Of a stretch of DNA of 64,000 bases, positions 1 through 9,317 are shown one piece after another (the stretch's first letter is position 1; the number at the start of each line of letters is the position of its first letter). The position numbers were made by a program, and so were the translations under genes. A model generated the notes under the pieces. That model had not been told where the DNA came from. It ran no database searches and saw only the letters and a program-made list of their open reading frames with translations. Source of the stretch: Parvibium lacunae. GTDB lineage: Bacteria > Pseudomonadota > Gammaproteobacteria > Burkholderiales > Burkholderiaceae_D. Location of the stretch: the NCBI RefSeq assembly GCF_003335215.1, contig NZ_QPGB01000006.1:1-64000 (forward strand), read 5' to 3'.

Positions 1-1526
1 ACTATGAGAACGGCCTGAACGGCATCCAAACCCTGGGCAGCACCCTGGTTGGCACCCTGGTTGGCGCCTTAGGCGGCAAGCTAGAGACCGCGGCCCAAAC
101 CGCCCAATACAGCTACAACGCCGATGTCTTTAACCGGCAGCTGCACCCCGCAGAAAAGAACCTACTGCGCAAACTGGCCGACAAAAAAGCCCAAGACCTT
201 GGGCGCAATGCACAAGAACAACAAGACATTGCCAACAAACTCTACCTAGCGCTAGAAGGGGAAGCAGCAGCCCTGCTCGACAAAAAAGAAAGCCAGCAAA
301 ACGCCCAATACCGGCAAGACCTCAGCAATAGCCAACAAAATGGTCTGGAAGGCAAGTATTTAGCGCAAAAAGAACTCGACCTGATGAACTGGGCACGCAG
401 CCAAGTGCTCGACTTACAACGACAACTGGGCCACCAGACCATTCAACTCAATGGCCAAGACATCATTGCCGATGGCAGCAAACTGCAGTTTTTTAGATCG
501 AGCACCGAGCAATACAACGACAGCCAACTGTTTAACACCAGTGATCGGGCCACCATGCTGCGGCAGTTTGCGGGGAATGGGGATGCCAACCAAACCAATG
601 CGGTGGTTAACCAAGCCCGCCAAGCAGCGCGTGATGGCAGCGTTAAAGCGGTTGATGAATACCAGCAAGCCACACTAGCGCGGATGCGCACGACCAATGG
701 TGGACTAGCCACCAGTACGGCTGATCTGGATGTGGCGACATTAGGGGTGGGTGGCGCTGCCGTGAAAGGGGCCAAGGCCTTGGTCACCAAAGTCGGGGAA
801 GTGATCGAAGCCAAGCTGGCCCAGAAAGCGGAACAGGCAGCGGCGGAGAAAGCGGCAAAGCAGACCGTTATTGAGAATAATGTCTATGCGGACAACGCGG
901 GTTTTGCGAACGTTGCCCAGCGTGAATTTAAGCCTGGCAGCACCCACCGTGCAGAAAACATCAATGCAGGGCAGGTGACCGACCGCGATGGCTTAGTGCG
1001 GGTCGATGAGGCCAATACACAAAATAATAAACAACTGGCTGAACAACTCGGCTATGTGCCTGAACGTTGGTCAACCCAACGCGCCGCTTGGAAGGAAGGT
1101 ACACTGGTCACCGACCGTATCACCACCCAGCCAGAAACCTATCGGATGGTGATTGATCAAGATCAGCTAAAAAATATCCGTGATAATCTTGATGCGGGCA
1201 ACATCGACAAAGCCTCCCAAAGCCTCGGCCTGTGGGCCACCAAGAATGAGGTAAATACTTTGTCAGATGTGCGCAATCCTCTCGCCATTCCACAAGAGTG
1301 GAAAGGCCGCAATGGTGAGAAGCTGTATGTGATTGAATTTACTGTGAAACCGGGGGCCGGGGTGCGCGAAGGGACTGTGGGCCCGATGTTCGATAAAATC
1401 AATGAAGTGGAATTGCCGGGCAATGGTCATCAAGTCAACTTCATGCAAAACAATCCTAAAAATCGGCCCGATCTGTATGAGATCAATATTGACTCTGCGA
1501 AGGAGTTGAAATGGATAGGTCAATAA
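1..1526 (+). CDS. CdiA/filamentous haemagglutinin-type protein, C-terminal part with toxin domain (5' partial)
   Basis: The frame is open from base 3 with no start in the window, so this is the last ~507 residues of a larger protein. The first ~60 residues carry glycine/alanine-rich repeats and an FNRQLHPAEK segment, as seen before the pre-toxin region of two-partner-secreted haemagglutinins. A TVIENNVY motif near residue 290 (base ~870) resembles the VENN motif that separates the conserved part of CdiA proteins from the variable toxin. The following ~210 residues have lower G+C and would be the toxin. Its end (PGAGVREGTVGPMF, then LPGNGHQVNF) vaguely recalls TNT/ADP-ribosyltransferase-type toxins, but I cannot assign a class. 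In the family, the toxin is delivered to neighbouring cells by contact. A candidate immunity gene overlaps the stop by 16 bases. The CdiA-type call is fairly secure; the toxin activity is unknown. Confidence 0.8.
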   Translation, partial: YENGLNGIQTLGSTLVGTLVGALGGKLETAAQTAQYSYNADVFNRQLHPAEKNLLRKLADKKAQDLGRNAQEQQDIANKLYLALEGEAAALLDKKESQQNAQYRQDLSNSQQNGLEGKYLAQKELDLMNWARSQVLDLQRQLGHQTIQLNGQDIIADGSKLQFFRSSTEQYNDSQLFNTSDRATMLRQFAGNGDANQTNAVVNQARQAARDGSVKAVDEYQQATLARMRTTNGGLATSTADLDVATLGVGGAAVKGAKALVTKVGEVIEAKLAQKAEQAAAEKAAKQTVIENNVYADNAGFANVAQREFKPGSTHRAENINAGQVTDRDGLVRVDEANTQNNKQLAEQLGYVPERWSTQRAAWKEGTLVTDRITTQPETYRMVIDQDQLKNIRDNLDAGNIDKASQSLGLWATKNEVNTLSDVRNPLAIPQEWKGRNGEKLYVIEFTVKPGAGVREGTVGPMFDKINEVELPGNGHQVNFMQNNPKNRPDLYEINIDSAKELKWIGQ

Positions 1527-2092
1527 TTAGTGTTGGCAAGAAAAAAATTTGTCCTGACAATTTTGTCTATGAAGTCATTTATGAAGGTGAAGGAGAAAAT
1601 TGGGAGAATCCATTTAATGGTTACGAAGAATCACCAAGACCACACAAATGGCTAGAAACCTTCTTTCTCCTCGACGACGGCACGCGAATTAGCTTGCCGG
1701 TTCACGCCATACCTAAACGCTTGCCCGACCGCAGTGGTGTCGTTGTGGTATTTAGTATTGACCAACAAGGGCAAACGACGGATGCGTTGCCGGCGGATTT
1801 CCCCGATGTTCATGCGCCGCATAATGCGGTCATCTTCAATGCCGATGGTAGCCTGCGCTGTGTGATCAACCAACGCACCAAGCGCGGTGCCTATATTCAG
1901 CAGACTAGTACCGATGTCATCACCCATAAAAGCGGGCGGTATGGTCAAGTTCTTAGTGAGAATTACCTCGAACCCATCATCAAATTTGGGGTACTGGTTG
2001 GCGAATATCTGAATGACTCACCTGATTGGTTTTATGAGCTTGATCCAAGCACGGGCGATTTGATCGGTACGCCCACATGGAAACGGTATTGA
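1511..2092 (+). CDS. Candidate immunity protein for the upstream CdiA-type toxin
   Basis: This 193-residue cytoplasmic protein has no signal peptide or membrane segment. The start ATG lies inside the toxin gene (16-base overlap) and has a good ribosome binding site (AAGGAG about 6 bases upstream), implying translational coupling. The first ~150 bases are clearly AT-richer than the haemagglutinin DNA around them, as expected of an exchangeable module. I recognise no family. The immunity role is inferred only from position: CDI immunity genes directly follow cdiA and neutralise their own toxin. A rho-independent terminator follows about 30 bases after the stop, so the pair forms the end of a transcription unit. 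Confidence 0.65.
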   Translation: MDRSIISVGKKKICPDNFVYEVIYEGEGENWENPFNGYEESPRPHKWLETFFLLDDGTRISLPVHAIPKRLPDRSGVVVVFSIDQQGQTTDALPADFPDVHAPHNAVIFNADGSLRCVINQRTKRGAYIQQTSTDVITHKSGRYGQVLSENYLEPIIKFGVLVGEYLNDSPDWFYELDPSTGDLIGTPTWKRY

Positions 2093-2124
2093 AGCTACAG
2101 GCTGAACATTCCGCCCTTCCTTTG

Positions 2125-2160
2125 CGCCCTCAGCCATTACTGAGGGCGTTATGTTTTGTT
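2125..2160 (+). terminator. Rho-independent terminator after the immunity gene
   Basis: A perfect 9-bp stem (CGCCCTCAG / CTGAGGGCG, 2125-2133 and 2140-2148) with a 6-base loop is followed by a T-rich run (TTATGTTTTGTT). It would end the toxin-immunity transcript. Confidence 0.8.
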
Positions 2161-2196
2161 GGCTTAGCATTATGTTTTCCTGCTGGTTTAAGCGCC

Positions 2197-3336
2197 CACC
2201 AACAAAGTGGCAACCTCACCCTACTTGCAGGCACCGACGTCACCCAAGGCGACAGCAAGATCACCACCCAAGGGGCCGACCTCCTCGCCAAACAAAAAAT
2301 CAGCCTCACCGCAGGCAGCCTTGACTTGCAAGCCATCAGCGACACCCTCAAAGAGCGTAGCCAAACCCAAGCCAACAGCTTCACCATTGGCGCCCGCCCA
2401 GCCGGCGTGATTGGCGGCGCGATCAGCCGCATTAGCGACAGCATCCAACAAGCCCAACAAACCGACAACGACCGACTCAAAGGCGCGCTCGCCCTCAAAG
2501 CCGGCTACGACGCCTGGAAACTCATGGGCCGGCTCAGCGACGGCAACACCAGCGCCCCCCCCAGCGCCGACGGCAAACCCGGCGACCCCAACAACAGCGC
2601 CTTTGCCATCAACGTCAGCATGGGCGGCAGCCGCAGCACCAGCAGCAGCAGCTTTGACAGCAGCACCGTGCGCGGCACCAACCTCCAAGGGCAAGACATA
2701 GAACTGCGCGCCACCCAAGGCGACATCAGCGGCACCGCGCTCAAAGTCCAAGGTACCAACATCACCCTAGACGCCGCCCGCGACCTCAAACTCCAAGCCG
2801 GCGCCAATACCCAAACCCTCCAAAGCACCAATAGCAGCAGCAACGCCAGCGTAGGCGTGACCATAGGGGTAGGGGGTCAACAAAACGGCATCAGCTTCCA
2901 GCTAGCCGCCGCGCAAGCGCGGGGGCGGAGCAACGGCAGCGAAACCACCTGGGACAACAGCCAAATCACCGCCAGCGAACAACTCAGCGTCAAGACAGGG
3001 CGAGACGCCAGCCTGCAAGGCGCCCAACTGGCTGGAGACCGAGTCAAACTTGACATCGGGCGCGACCTCACCCTACAAACCCTACAAAACCAAAGCGACT
3101 ACCAAAGCAGCCAAAGCAGCAGCGGCTTCTCCCTAAGCCTCTGCATCCCACCCATCTGCTACGGCCAAACAGTCAGCGGCAGCCTCAACGTAGCGCGCAG
3201 CAGCCTCAACCACAACTACCTTAGCGCCGTTGGGCAAAGCGGCATAGCCGCAGGGCAAGGCGGCTTTGACATCAACGTCAAAGGCCACACCCAACTCACT
3301 GGTGCCACGCGAGGCTCAAGCGAGCAAGTTCGCTAA
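2197..3336 (+). pseudogene. Displaced internal fragment of a filamentous haemagglutinin gene
   Basis: This is an open frame of ~380 residues without its own credible start: the frame runs back to 2077 through non-homologous sequence and the terminator. From about 2197 it reads as haemagglutinin repeat sequence (SGNLTLLAGTDVTQGDSKI, then LKVQGTNITLDAARDLKLQAG, rich in Ser/Asn/Thr/Gly). Such sequence normally lies upstream of the pre-toxin region, so its position downstream of the immunity gene is out of order. Homology stops at HTQLTGA (about 3306); the last codons are antisense to the end of mutY. It is probably a rearrangement remnant, or recombination substrate for toxin-module exchange. 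Expression is unlikely. Confidence 0.75.
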
Positions 3337-4371
3337 AATTTGCCTTACCGGCTTGGGAATACCGATTTGCAAAGCGTCGGTCAGCGGCCACCAACGGCCC
3401 TGGTCCGGTTGTTCGTTACACGCCGCCTGCTCAAGATGAATCAGGCTCGGTTGTATCTGCAGGTGAAAATGGGTAAAGCTGTGTCGAAATGGGGCCAGGG
3501 CGGTGATCGACACGATATTGCCATAGGGCTGCAGCCGGGCATCGTCGAGCGTGGGGGATGAGTCGAATTCTGGCAAGCTCCATAAGCCGCCCCATATGCC
3601 TTTGGTGGGACGGCGCTCCAGCCAAACTGATTGCCCGTACTTTAGCACCCAGAAATGGCGGCTTTTTTCAGGCAATTTAGCTTTCAGTGCGCGGGTCGGA
3701 AAGGCGGTTGCATGACCGCGTGCGTGGGCCTGGCAGGTTTGCCGTAAAGGGCAATCGATGCAGCGGGGTTGGGTGCGCGTGCAGAGGGTTGCGCCCAAAT
3801 CCATTAGGGCTTGGGTATAAACCGCCAGCTCGGTCTTGGGGAGCAATGACTCGGCCAAGGCCCAGAGCTGATTCTCGACCGTTTTTTGTGTCGGCACCCC
3901 TGCAATTGCATAATGGCGCGTCAGCACACGCTTGACGTTACCATCCAGAATCGCGGCACGTGCGCCCGTCGAGAAAACCGCTATTGCCGCAGCGGTTGTG
4001 CGCCCAATGCCCGGCAGCTGGGCGAGGGTGTCTGGATCTGTGGGGAAAGCCCCTGCGTAATCATGTGTGACGACTTGGGCGCAGCGATGCAGATTGCGCG
4101 CCCGGGCGTAATACCCAAGGCCAGACCAGAGGCTGAGCACATCTTCAATCGGCGCGGCGGCAAGGTTTGTGACGCTAGGGTAGCGCGCCAGAAAGCGGGT
4201 GTAGTAAGGAATCACGGTTGCAACTTGGGTCTGTTGCAGCATGATTTCAGACAGCCAGATCCGATAAGGGTCGGTTTGCTGTTGCCAAGGCAGGTGATGT
4301 CGCCCACTGCGGCGTTGCCAGTCGATCAGCCGCGCTGAAAAGGATGGCTCAGGGGGTTGCAACCTCGTCAT
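3316..4371 (-). CDS. mutY: Adenine DNA glycosylase MutY
   Basis: This 351-residue protein is close to the usual MutY length. It removes adenine mispaired with 8-oxoguanine or guanine and acts with MutM (encoded 2.2 kb away) in the GO repair system. Visible: the SEIMLQQTQV segment with the catalytic Glu (E42), the helix-hairpin-helix LPGIGRTTAAAI (119-130), the catalytic Asp in ILDGNVKRVL (D143), and a 4Fe-4S loop C197-X6-C204-X2-C207-X5-C213. The C-terminus is a Nudix-like 8-oxoG recognition domain. It lies 26 bases after the dynamin-like gene on the same strand, so the two are probably co-transcribed. The stop codon sits just inside the junction with the haemagglutinin fragment, and the C-terminus looks complete. 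Confidence 0.96.
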   Translation of the reverse strand: MTRLQPPEPSFSARLIDWQRRSGRHHLPWQQQTDPYRIWLSEIMLQQTQVATVIPYYTRFLARYPSVTNLAAAPIEDVLSLWSGLGYYARARNLHRCAQVVTHDYAGAFPTDPDTLAQLPGIGRTTAAAIAVFSTGARAAILDGNVKRVLTRHYAIAGVPTQKTVENQLWALAESLLPKTELAVYTQALMDLGATLCTRTQPRCIDCPLRQTCQAHARGHATAFPTRALKAKLPEKSRHFWVLKYGQSVWLERRPTKGIWGGLWSLPEFDSSPTLDDARLQPYGNIVSITALAPFRHSFTHFHLQIQPSLIHLEQAACNEQPDQGRWWPLTDALQIGIPKPVRQILANLLA

Positions 4372-4397
4372 GCTTGCTCATTCACCCCCGCATTCAC

Positions 4398-6380
4398 TTA
4401 GGCAACGGCAATGTCAGCCAGTGAAAAGGTGTTATCCAATTCTGCCGCCAACACATGATCAATCCGCTGCGCTAGCTCTAGCACGGTTGCGGTTTGCTGC
4501 TCGATATTGCCTTGAAATTCTTCGAGCTCATCGATCCGGCTTTCCAGCGTGTCACTGGCTTCTTGAATCCGTTTAATGGAATCCAGACGGCGACGCAACT
4601 GGAGTTGGTGCTCGCGGACTTGGGCCTCCATCGGTGCCATGATGGCTTTTAGCCAGCTTTCTACGTCGCGATTGGCAACATCAAAGGTCTCTTTGACGCG
4701 CGTGGCAATCGACTCGAAGAATTTTTGTGTCAATGGTAGTTTTTCGCGGGTCAGAATGGTGAGGCCACTGAACTGCTGTTGATAGACTTTTTCGATGCGG
4801 TCTATTTCTTTGAGGTATTTAAGGTTTGAAAAGGCGATAGGCTTAGCGAGAATGAGTCCATGCTCTTCACTGAACTTTTTGTACATGGCCGTCATCATGT
4901 CCATGATTTCTGCTGAGATACGGCCCGACTTTTCGAGATTGCTGCGAATGTTAATGAAAAACCCATCCATCGTCCCGCGCAAACCTCTATCGCCAAAAGA
5001 AAACTTGCTATTGATCATGGACTCGCGGGTACGCCGCACTTCAGTCCGCAGGGCTTCCATACCCAGCGTGGTAAATAAGTCATTGGTCAAACGGGCAAAT
5101 ACGGCGCGAATCGCCTGCAAGCGCAGCAAGCTTTTATCAAACTCGCTCTTTTCATTTTGCACACGGGCGACCATGTGTTCGACCACGTTTTGGTTTTTGC
5201 CACGCAAGCCTTTTAATTCGTGTAGCTGCTCAATAATATTGCGGCTGCGTGCATCCAAGATGTTTTGTGTGCTGTGTACGAGCGCATGAATTTCCTGCTC
5301 AACTTGGGACCGCACAATGTCTTGCTTAGCCGGAATGAGATCATTCGACAATGCGGTTTCCAGGACAGGCAAACGACTCCGCTGTAGCAGCTTGTCATCA
5401 TGATTGACCTTGCCAACTAAGCCTTTTTGCGCGGAAACCGGGAAAATGTGGCTGGCTTCCAACCCTAGCACCGCCCCACACGAGGTAACCTGGCGGGTAA
5501 TTTCACTTTCAATTTCTTCGGGGGTTTTCAGCTCATCCCACATGCTGTCAATCTTATTTAAGACAACCATGCGGCCATCCTGGCGATTGGCGCTGATATG
5601 CTCGCGCCATACTTCGATATCGCTCTTAGTGACACCGGTGTCGGCTGCCAACACAAATAAAACGGCATGCGCACTGGGAATTAAACTAAGGGTCAATTCA
5701 GGCTCGGTACCGATCGCATTTAACCCGGGGGTATCGAGAATCACCAGCCCTTGCTCAAGCAGGGGGTGCGGGAAATTGATAATCGCATGGCGCCAACGCG
5801 AGATTTCAATCGAGCCATCTGGGGAAACCTGGGCTAATTGGTCGGGATCTTGTTCATCAAACAAGCTGTAGGCTTTTGCTTCATCCACCGAGACAATTTT
5901 GGTTTCAGAAACGCGCCTCAAGGCTTCTAGCATGCCATCGCCAGACGTCGTATCTAAAGGGAAAGCCTGCCATTCTTCGGGATATTGTTTGTATTCTGCG
6001 GTGGTGGCGTGGCGAGCGCGGGTTTCAATTGGCAATAAGCGAATACTTGAGGGTAAGCTGGCATCGTACATCAGCTCGGTCGGGCACATCGTGGTGCGGC
6101 CCGCAGACGAGGGCAGAATGCGACGCCCATAGTCGGCAAAAAAGATTGCGTTAATTAGCTCGGATTTTCCGCGTGAGAACTCAGCAACGAAAGCAATGGT
6201 TAATTTGTCATCAGCAAGCCGTTCTTGCAGGCGATTGAGGCGGCTCTCGATCGTGGCATCAGAGAACTGATTGTCTTTAAGCCAATCGCCATAGCGACGG
6301 ATCTCCTGGCTGAGTGCAAACCGCCATGTGCTGTATTCTTGGAACCGATCCACCAGATTTGTCATAATCTGATCCCCCAT
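4398..6380 (-). CDS. Dynamin-family GTPase
   Basis: This is a large GTPase of the bacterial dynamin-like group (660 residues). G1 is AEFSRGKS (66-73), a dynamin-type P-loop. Switch-I threonines lie in AGRTTMCPTE (~94-102), G3 is DTPG (216-219), and G4 is NKID (275-278). The remainder is mostly helical with long charged, coiled-coil-like stretches (360-420 and the C-terminal 60 residues). I see no clear transmembrane segment, so membrane contact would be through a paddle or partner. Bacterial relatives are linked to membrane remodelling or fusion, but the role of this subgroup is not known to me. An in-frame ATG at 6365 (residue 6) has GGGGGA ~8 bases upstream and is probably the true start. 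It lies upstream of mutY in a likely operon. Confidence 0.85.
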   Translation of the reverse strand: MGDQIMTNLVDRFQEYSTWRFALSQEIRRYGDWLKDNQFSDATIESRLNRLQERLADDKLTIAFVAEFSRGKSELINAIFFADYGRRILPSSAGRTTMCPTELMYDASLPSSIRLLPIETRARHATTAEYKQYPEEWQAFPLDTTSGDGMLEALRRVSETKIVSVDEAKAYSLFDEQDPDQLAQVSPDGSIEISRWRHAIINFPHPLLEQGLVILDTPGLNAIGTEPELTLSLIPSAHAVLFVLAADTGVTKSDIEVWREHISANRQDGRMVVLNKIDSMWDELKTPEEIESEITRQVTSCGAVLGLEASHIFPVSAQKGLVGKVNHDDKLLQRSRLPVLETALSNDLIPAKQDIVRSQVEQEIHALVHSTQNILDARSRNIIEQLHELKGLRGKNQNVVEHMVARVQNEKSEFDKSLLRLQAIRAVFARLTNDLFTTLGMEALRTEVRRTRESMINSKFSFGDRGLRGTMDGFFINIRSNLEKSGRISAEIMDMMTAMYKKFSEEHGLILAKPIAFSNLKYLKEIDRIEKVYQQQFSGLTILTREKLPLTQKFFESIATRVKETFDVANRDVESWLKAIMAPMEAQVREHQLQLRRRLDSIKRIQEASDTLESRIDELEEFQGNIEQQTATVLELAQRIDHVLAAELDNTFSLADIAVA

Positions 6381-6578
6381 TTCGATCTTTGTCTTTAGCG
6401 CTCAACGCAATAGATATCATCTTTCGGCTGAGACATTGCCTTCAATGTAGCATATGGCGTTGGTTTTTTCCTGTGATTTAGGTCATTTGCCGCGAATTTC
6501 CGCGATTTGTCGCGCCGCCCCCGCTAAAACAGGCGTCTAAAGCAGCGAATCGCGGCAATAGACCAACGGCGATAGCCT

Positions 6579-7394
6579 TCAACGTTGGCATTGAGGGCAG
6601 TAATACGTTGCCCTTTGCCCTTGCACTAGCCGCTTGATCGGTGTTCGACACACTCGGCAGGGTTGGCCTGCACGCTCATAGACAAAATACGTCAACTGGA
6701 AATACCCTTGACTGCCGTCTGCGCCCACGAAATCTTTTAGGGTGCTGCCCCCTTTGGCAATAGCCTCCCGCAATACCGCCTGAATCTCTGTCAGCAAGGT
6801 CGCGTAACGCACCAGACTGATCCGATGCGCAGGGGTTTGCGGGCGAATACGCGCACGAAACAAACTCTCAGAGGCATAGATATTGCCAACACCCACAACG
6901 ATGTCGCCAGCGAGCAAGACCTGTTTGATCGGGGCTTGACGGGTGCGGGTCTCGCGATGCAAATAGGCCGCAGTGAGATCAGGATCAAATGGCTCGCGCC
7001 CCAGGCGCGCTAACGCCGCATGGGTGATCACGGGCCCCGCTGCCTTCGGATGCCACAATACCGCACCAAACCGACGGGGATCATAGAGACGTAAAACCTG
7101 TTGGCCAAAAACAAAATCCACGTGATCATGGATCCGGGCTGGGGTATCTGGCGCAACAATCAGTAAATGGCCGGACATGCCTAAATGCAGAATGACCCAC
7201 CCGGTTGGGAAGGCGAGAAGCAAATACTTACCGCGGCGATCGGTATGCAACAAGCGCTGTCCGCACAAATGCTTGAGGTCGGGGATCGGCCAACGTAAAT
7301 CTGGACGACGCGCCACAAAGCCAGTGAGCGTTTGGCCTTCAATGTGGGGGGCCACCCCCATCCGGGTTACTTCAACCTCTGGGAGTTCAGGCAT
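6579..7394 (-). CDS. mutM: Formamidopyrimidine-DNA glycosylase MutM (Fpg)
   Basis: A 271-residue bifunctional glycosylase/AP lyase that removes 8-oxoguanine and formamidopyrimidines. The mature N-terminus PELPEVEV with the catalytic Pro2 and Glu3 is intact. HTDRRGKYLLL contains the conserved Lys of the active site. The C-terminal zinc finger (CRVC ... CPQC) is complete, ending five codons before the normal end. It starts 16 bases from the annotated start of the divergent TPR gene, which argues that the TPR gene really starts further downstream. The 198-base gap to the dynamin gene (6381-6578) holds no gene; it probably carries the promoter of the dynamin-mutY unit. Confidence 0.97.
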   Translation of the reverse strand: MPELPEVEVTRMGVAPHIEGQTLTGFVARRPDLRWPIPDLKHLCGQRLLHTDRRGKYLLLAFPTGWVILHLGMSGHLLIVAPDTPARIHDHVDFVFGQQVLRLYDPRRFGAVLWHPKAAGPVITHAALARLGREPFDPDLTAAYLHRETRTRQAPIKQVLLAGDIVVGVGNIYASESLFRARIRPQTPAHRISLVRYATLLTEIQAVLREAIAKGGSTLKDFVGADGSQGYFQLTYFVYERAGQPCRVCRTPIKRLVQGQRATYYCPQCQR

Positions 7395-7410
7395 AATGGG
7401 TGCCTCATAG

Positions 7411-9303
7411 TTGAAACGAAGAGATTGTGCCTTGAATTTCAGGTCTTTGCTGTCACGCGCTGTGATCCCCTTCTCGCCCCGTGGGAAATTACGTCCCCTA
7501 GCCTTGGCTTATACCCACCCTTCTTCACCGATAGCCGCCTGTGGTGCAATAGGGCTAACCCTCTGGTTAATCGGGGCATATGCTGCGCCGGTGCAGGCAG
7601 CGCCCGCGCCAATCGCGAGCGATGAAAAATCGGAAGACACGGAAAACCTGCCAAAACTCACCCTCAATCCAGATATCTTGGAACAACTGATTGCCGCGGA
7701 AATTGCCGCACAGCGAGGGTATGGGGGGTTCGCGCTACAGCAATATCTCAGCTTGGCCTTGCGCACCCGCGACCCCCGGCTGGCAAAACGTGCAGCAGAG
7801 CTGGCTTATCGGCAACGCGACCTCGATCAGAGCTTACAGGCAGCACAACTGTGGTCGGAGCTCGCACCAAAATCAGTGCCAGCCCAGCGCAGTGTCTTGG
7901 AATTACAGATTGCCAGTGGGCGTTTGGAAGAGGCCCGTCCAAACCTACAGAAATGGTTGCAAGTCCATAAAAAAATACCCCTAGCAGAACGTGAAGGGTT
8001 GGCTGCGGAGCTTCAACAATCGCTGGTTAACGCACCCAATCGGGGGCAAGCCTATGCGCTATTTGAAAGCCTGCTGCGCCCATATGAGCAGAGTGAAAAA
8101 ATCCAGCTCACGCTAGCGCGTGCTGCGATGCAAGCCAATAACACCAGTGCGGCGCTCGTTCATGCACAAAAAGCGTTGAAGCTAAACCCAGAGTCCGCCA
8201 ATGCAATTGTGGGGCTTAGTCAACTCGCTAGCGAGCCAGCACAATCGATTCGCCTGCTACGCGATTTTTTGACGCGTTACCCGCAACACCCGGACCAAGA
8301 GGCTATCCGGCAAACGCTCGTTAGACAATACATTGAGCAAAAGGAATGGGAAGCCGCTGAAGTCAATCTACGCCAGCTTCAACAACAAAAGCCGAATGAC
8401 CTCGACACGCTGCTGCTACTTGCACGGGTCTTATTACAAAAAAATGCCTTTAGCGAAGCAGAAAGCCTGTTGGCCCGCTACGTGCAAAACGGGGATGAAA
8501 AAGCCAATTCAACCAAGCCGGGGCGTGAATTGGATATTGTTTACCTCACTCTCGGCCAACTGCGTGAAGAAGCCCAAGATGTTGCTGCTGCGATCCAGTG
8601 GTACGAGCGGGTGCAAGGGGCGAGCCAGCGAGCGACAGCGCTAGCCCGCAGCGCCAAGTTACTCCGCGACAAGCAGGGTATGGCCGTTGCCCAGCAATAT
8701 TTACAGCAACGGCGGGCGCAGAACCCGGCAGACGATGCGCGTTTGCGGCTATTAGAATCAAGCCTGCTGCGTGAGGCAAAACGCCATAACGAGGCCTTTA
8801 CTTTGCTCAATGATGCCCTCAGTGAGCACGAACAAAATCCCGATTATCTGTATGAATATGCGCTGAGTGCTGAAAAAATTGGGCGCCTTGATATTCTCGA
8901 AACACAACTACGTCGCGTAATCGCCCTCCAACCTAATGATGCCCGCGCCTACAACGCACTGGGCTATAGTTTGGCAGACCGCAATCTGCGACTGCCAGAA
9001 AGTTTAACGCTGATTCAACAGGCGCTGCGTCTGCAACCCAATGACCCCATGATCATCGACAGTTTAGGCTGGGTTTACTTTCGGATGGGTCAATTAGAAC
9101 AAGCGGAAACCTACCTGCGACAGGCCTATGCCGGCTTGCCTGACGCCGAGATTGCCGCCCATCTGGGTGAAGTGCTGTGGCTCAGGGGGCAGCGCGAACA
9201 AGCGCAACAAATATGGCGCGAGGGGCAGCAGCGTGAAGCGGATAACACCGTACTCCAAGAGACGCTGCAACGTTACCTTGGTACACGCCCCGCAACGCCC
9301 TAG
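7411..9303 (+). CDS. Secreted tetratricopeptide-repeat protein
   Basis: A ~630-residue TPR protein upstream of lolB. The N-terminus is uncertain, as no ATG precedes the signal-like segment. The longest frame starts with TTG at 7411, only 16 bases from mutM; a TTG at 7432, preceded by GAAGAGA, is a better candidate. A hydrophobic stretch (CGAIGLTLWLIGAYAAPVQAA) then looks like a Sec signal, giving a periplasmic protein. Multiple degenerate TPR helices follow, the clearest near the C-terminus (LQPNDARAYNALGYSLADR; DSLGWVYFRMGQLEQAETYL). The place before lolB and ispE is common in betaproteobacteria, and an outer-membrane or assembly role has been suggested by this context, but I know no proven function. 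The stop is 14 bases before lolB, so the three genes are probably one operon. Confidence 0.85.
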   Translation: MKRRDCALNFRSLLSRAVIPFSPRGKLRPLALAYTHPSSPIAACGAIGLTLWLIGAYAAPVQAAPAPIASDEKSEDTENLPKLTLNPDILEQLIAAEIAAQRGYGGFALQQYLSLALRTRDPRLAKRAAELAYRQRDLDQSLQAAQLWSELAPKSVPAQRSVLELQIASGRLEEARPNLQKWLQVHKKIPLAEREGLAAELQQSLVNAPNRGQAYALFESLLRPYEQSEKIQLTLARAAMQANNTSAALVHAQKALKLNPESANAIVGLSQLASEPAQSIRLLRDFLTRYPQHPDQEAIRQTLVRQYIEQKEWEAAEVNLRQLQQQKPNDLDTLLLLARVLLQKNAFSEAESLLARYVQNGDEKANSTKPGRELDIVYLTLGQLREEAQDVAAAIQWYERVQGASQRATALARSAKLLRDKQGMAVAQQYLQQRRAQNPADDARLRLLESSLLREAKRHNEAFTLLNDALSEHEQNPDYLYEYALSAEKIGRLDILETQLRRVIALQPNDARAYNALGYSLADRNLRLPESLTLIQQALRLQPNDPMIIDSLGWVYFRMGQLEQAETYLRQAYAGLPDAEIAAHLGEVLWLRGQREQAQQIWREGQQREADNTVLQETLQRYLGTRPATP

Positions 9304-9317
9304 GGTCAACAATCACG

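Noticed and set aside
2221-2751. Ala/Gly-rich open frame antisense to the haemagglutinin fragment
   Set aside because: Low-complexity frame produced by the biased codon use of the repeat region.
4795-5289. Long open frame antisense to the dynamin gene
   Set aside because: Shadow frame; the minus-strand protein has complete GTPase motifs.
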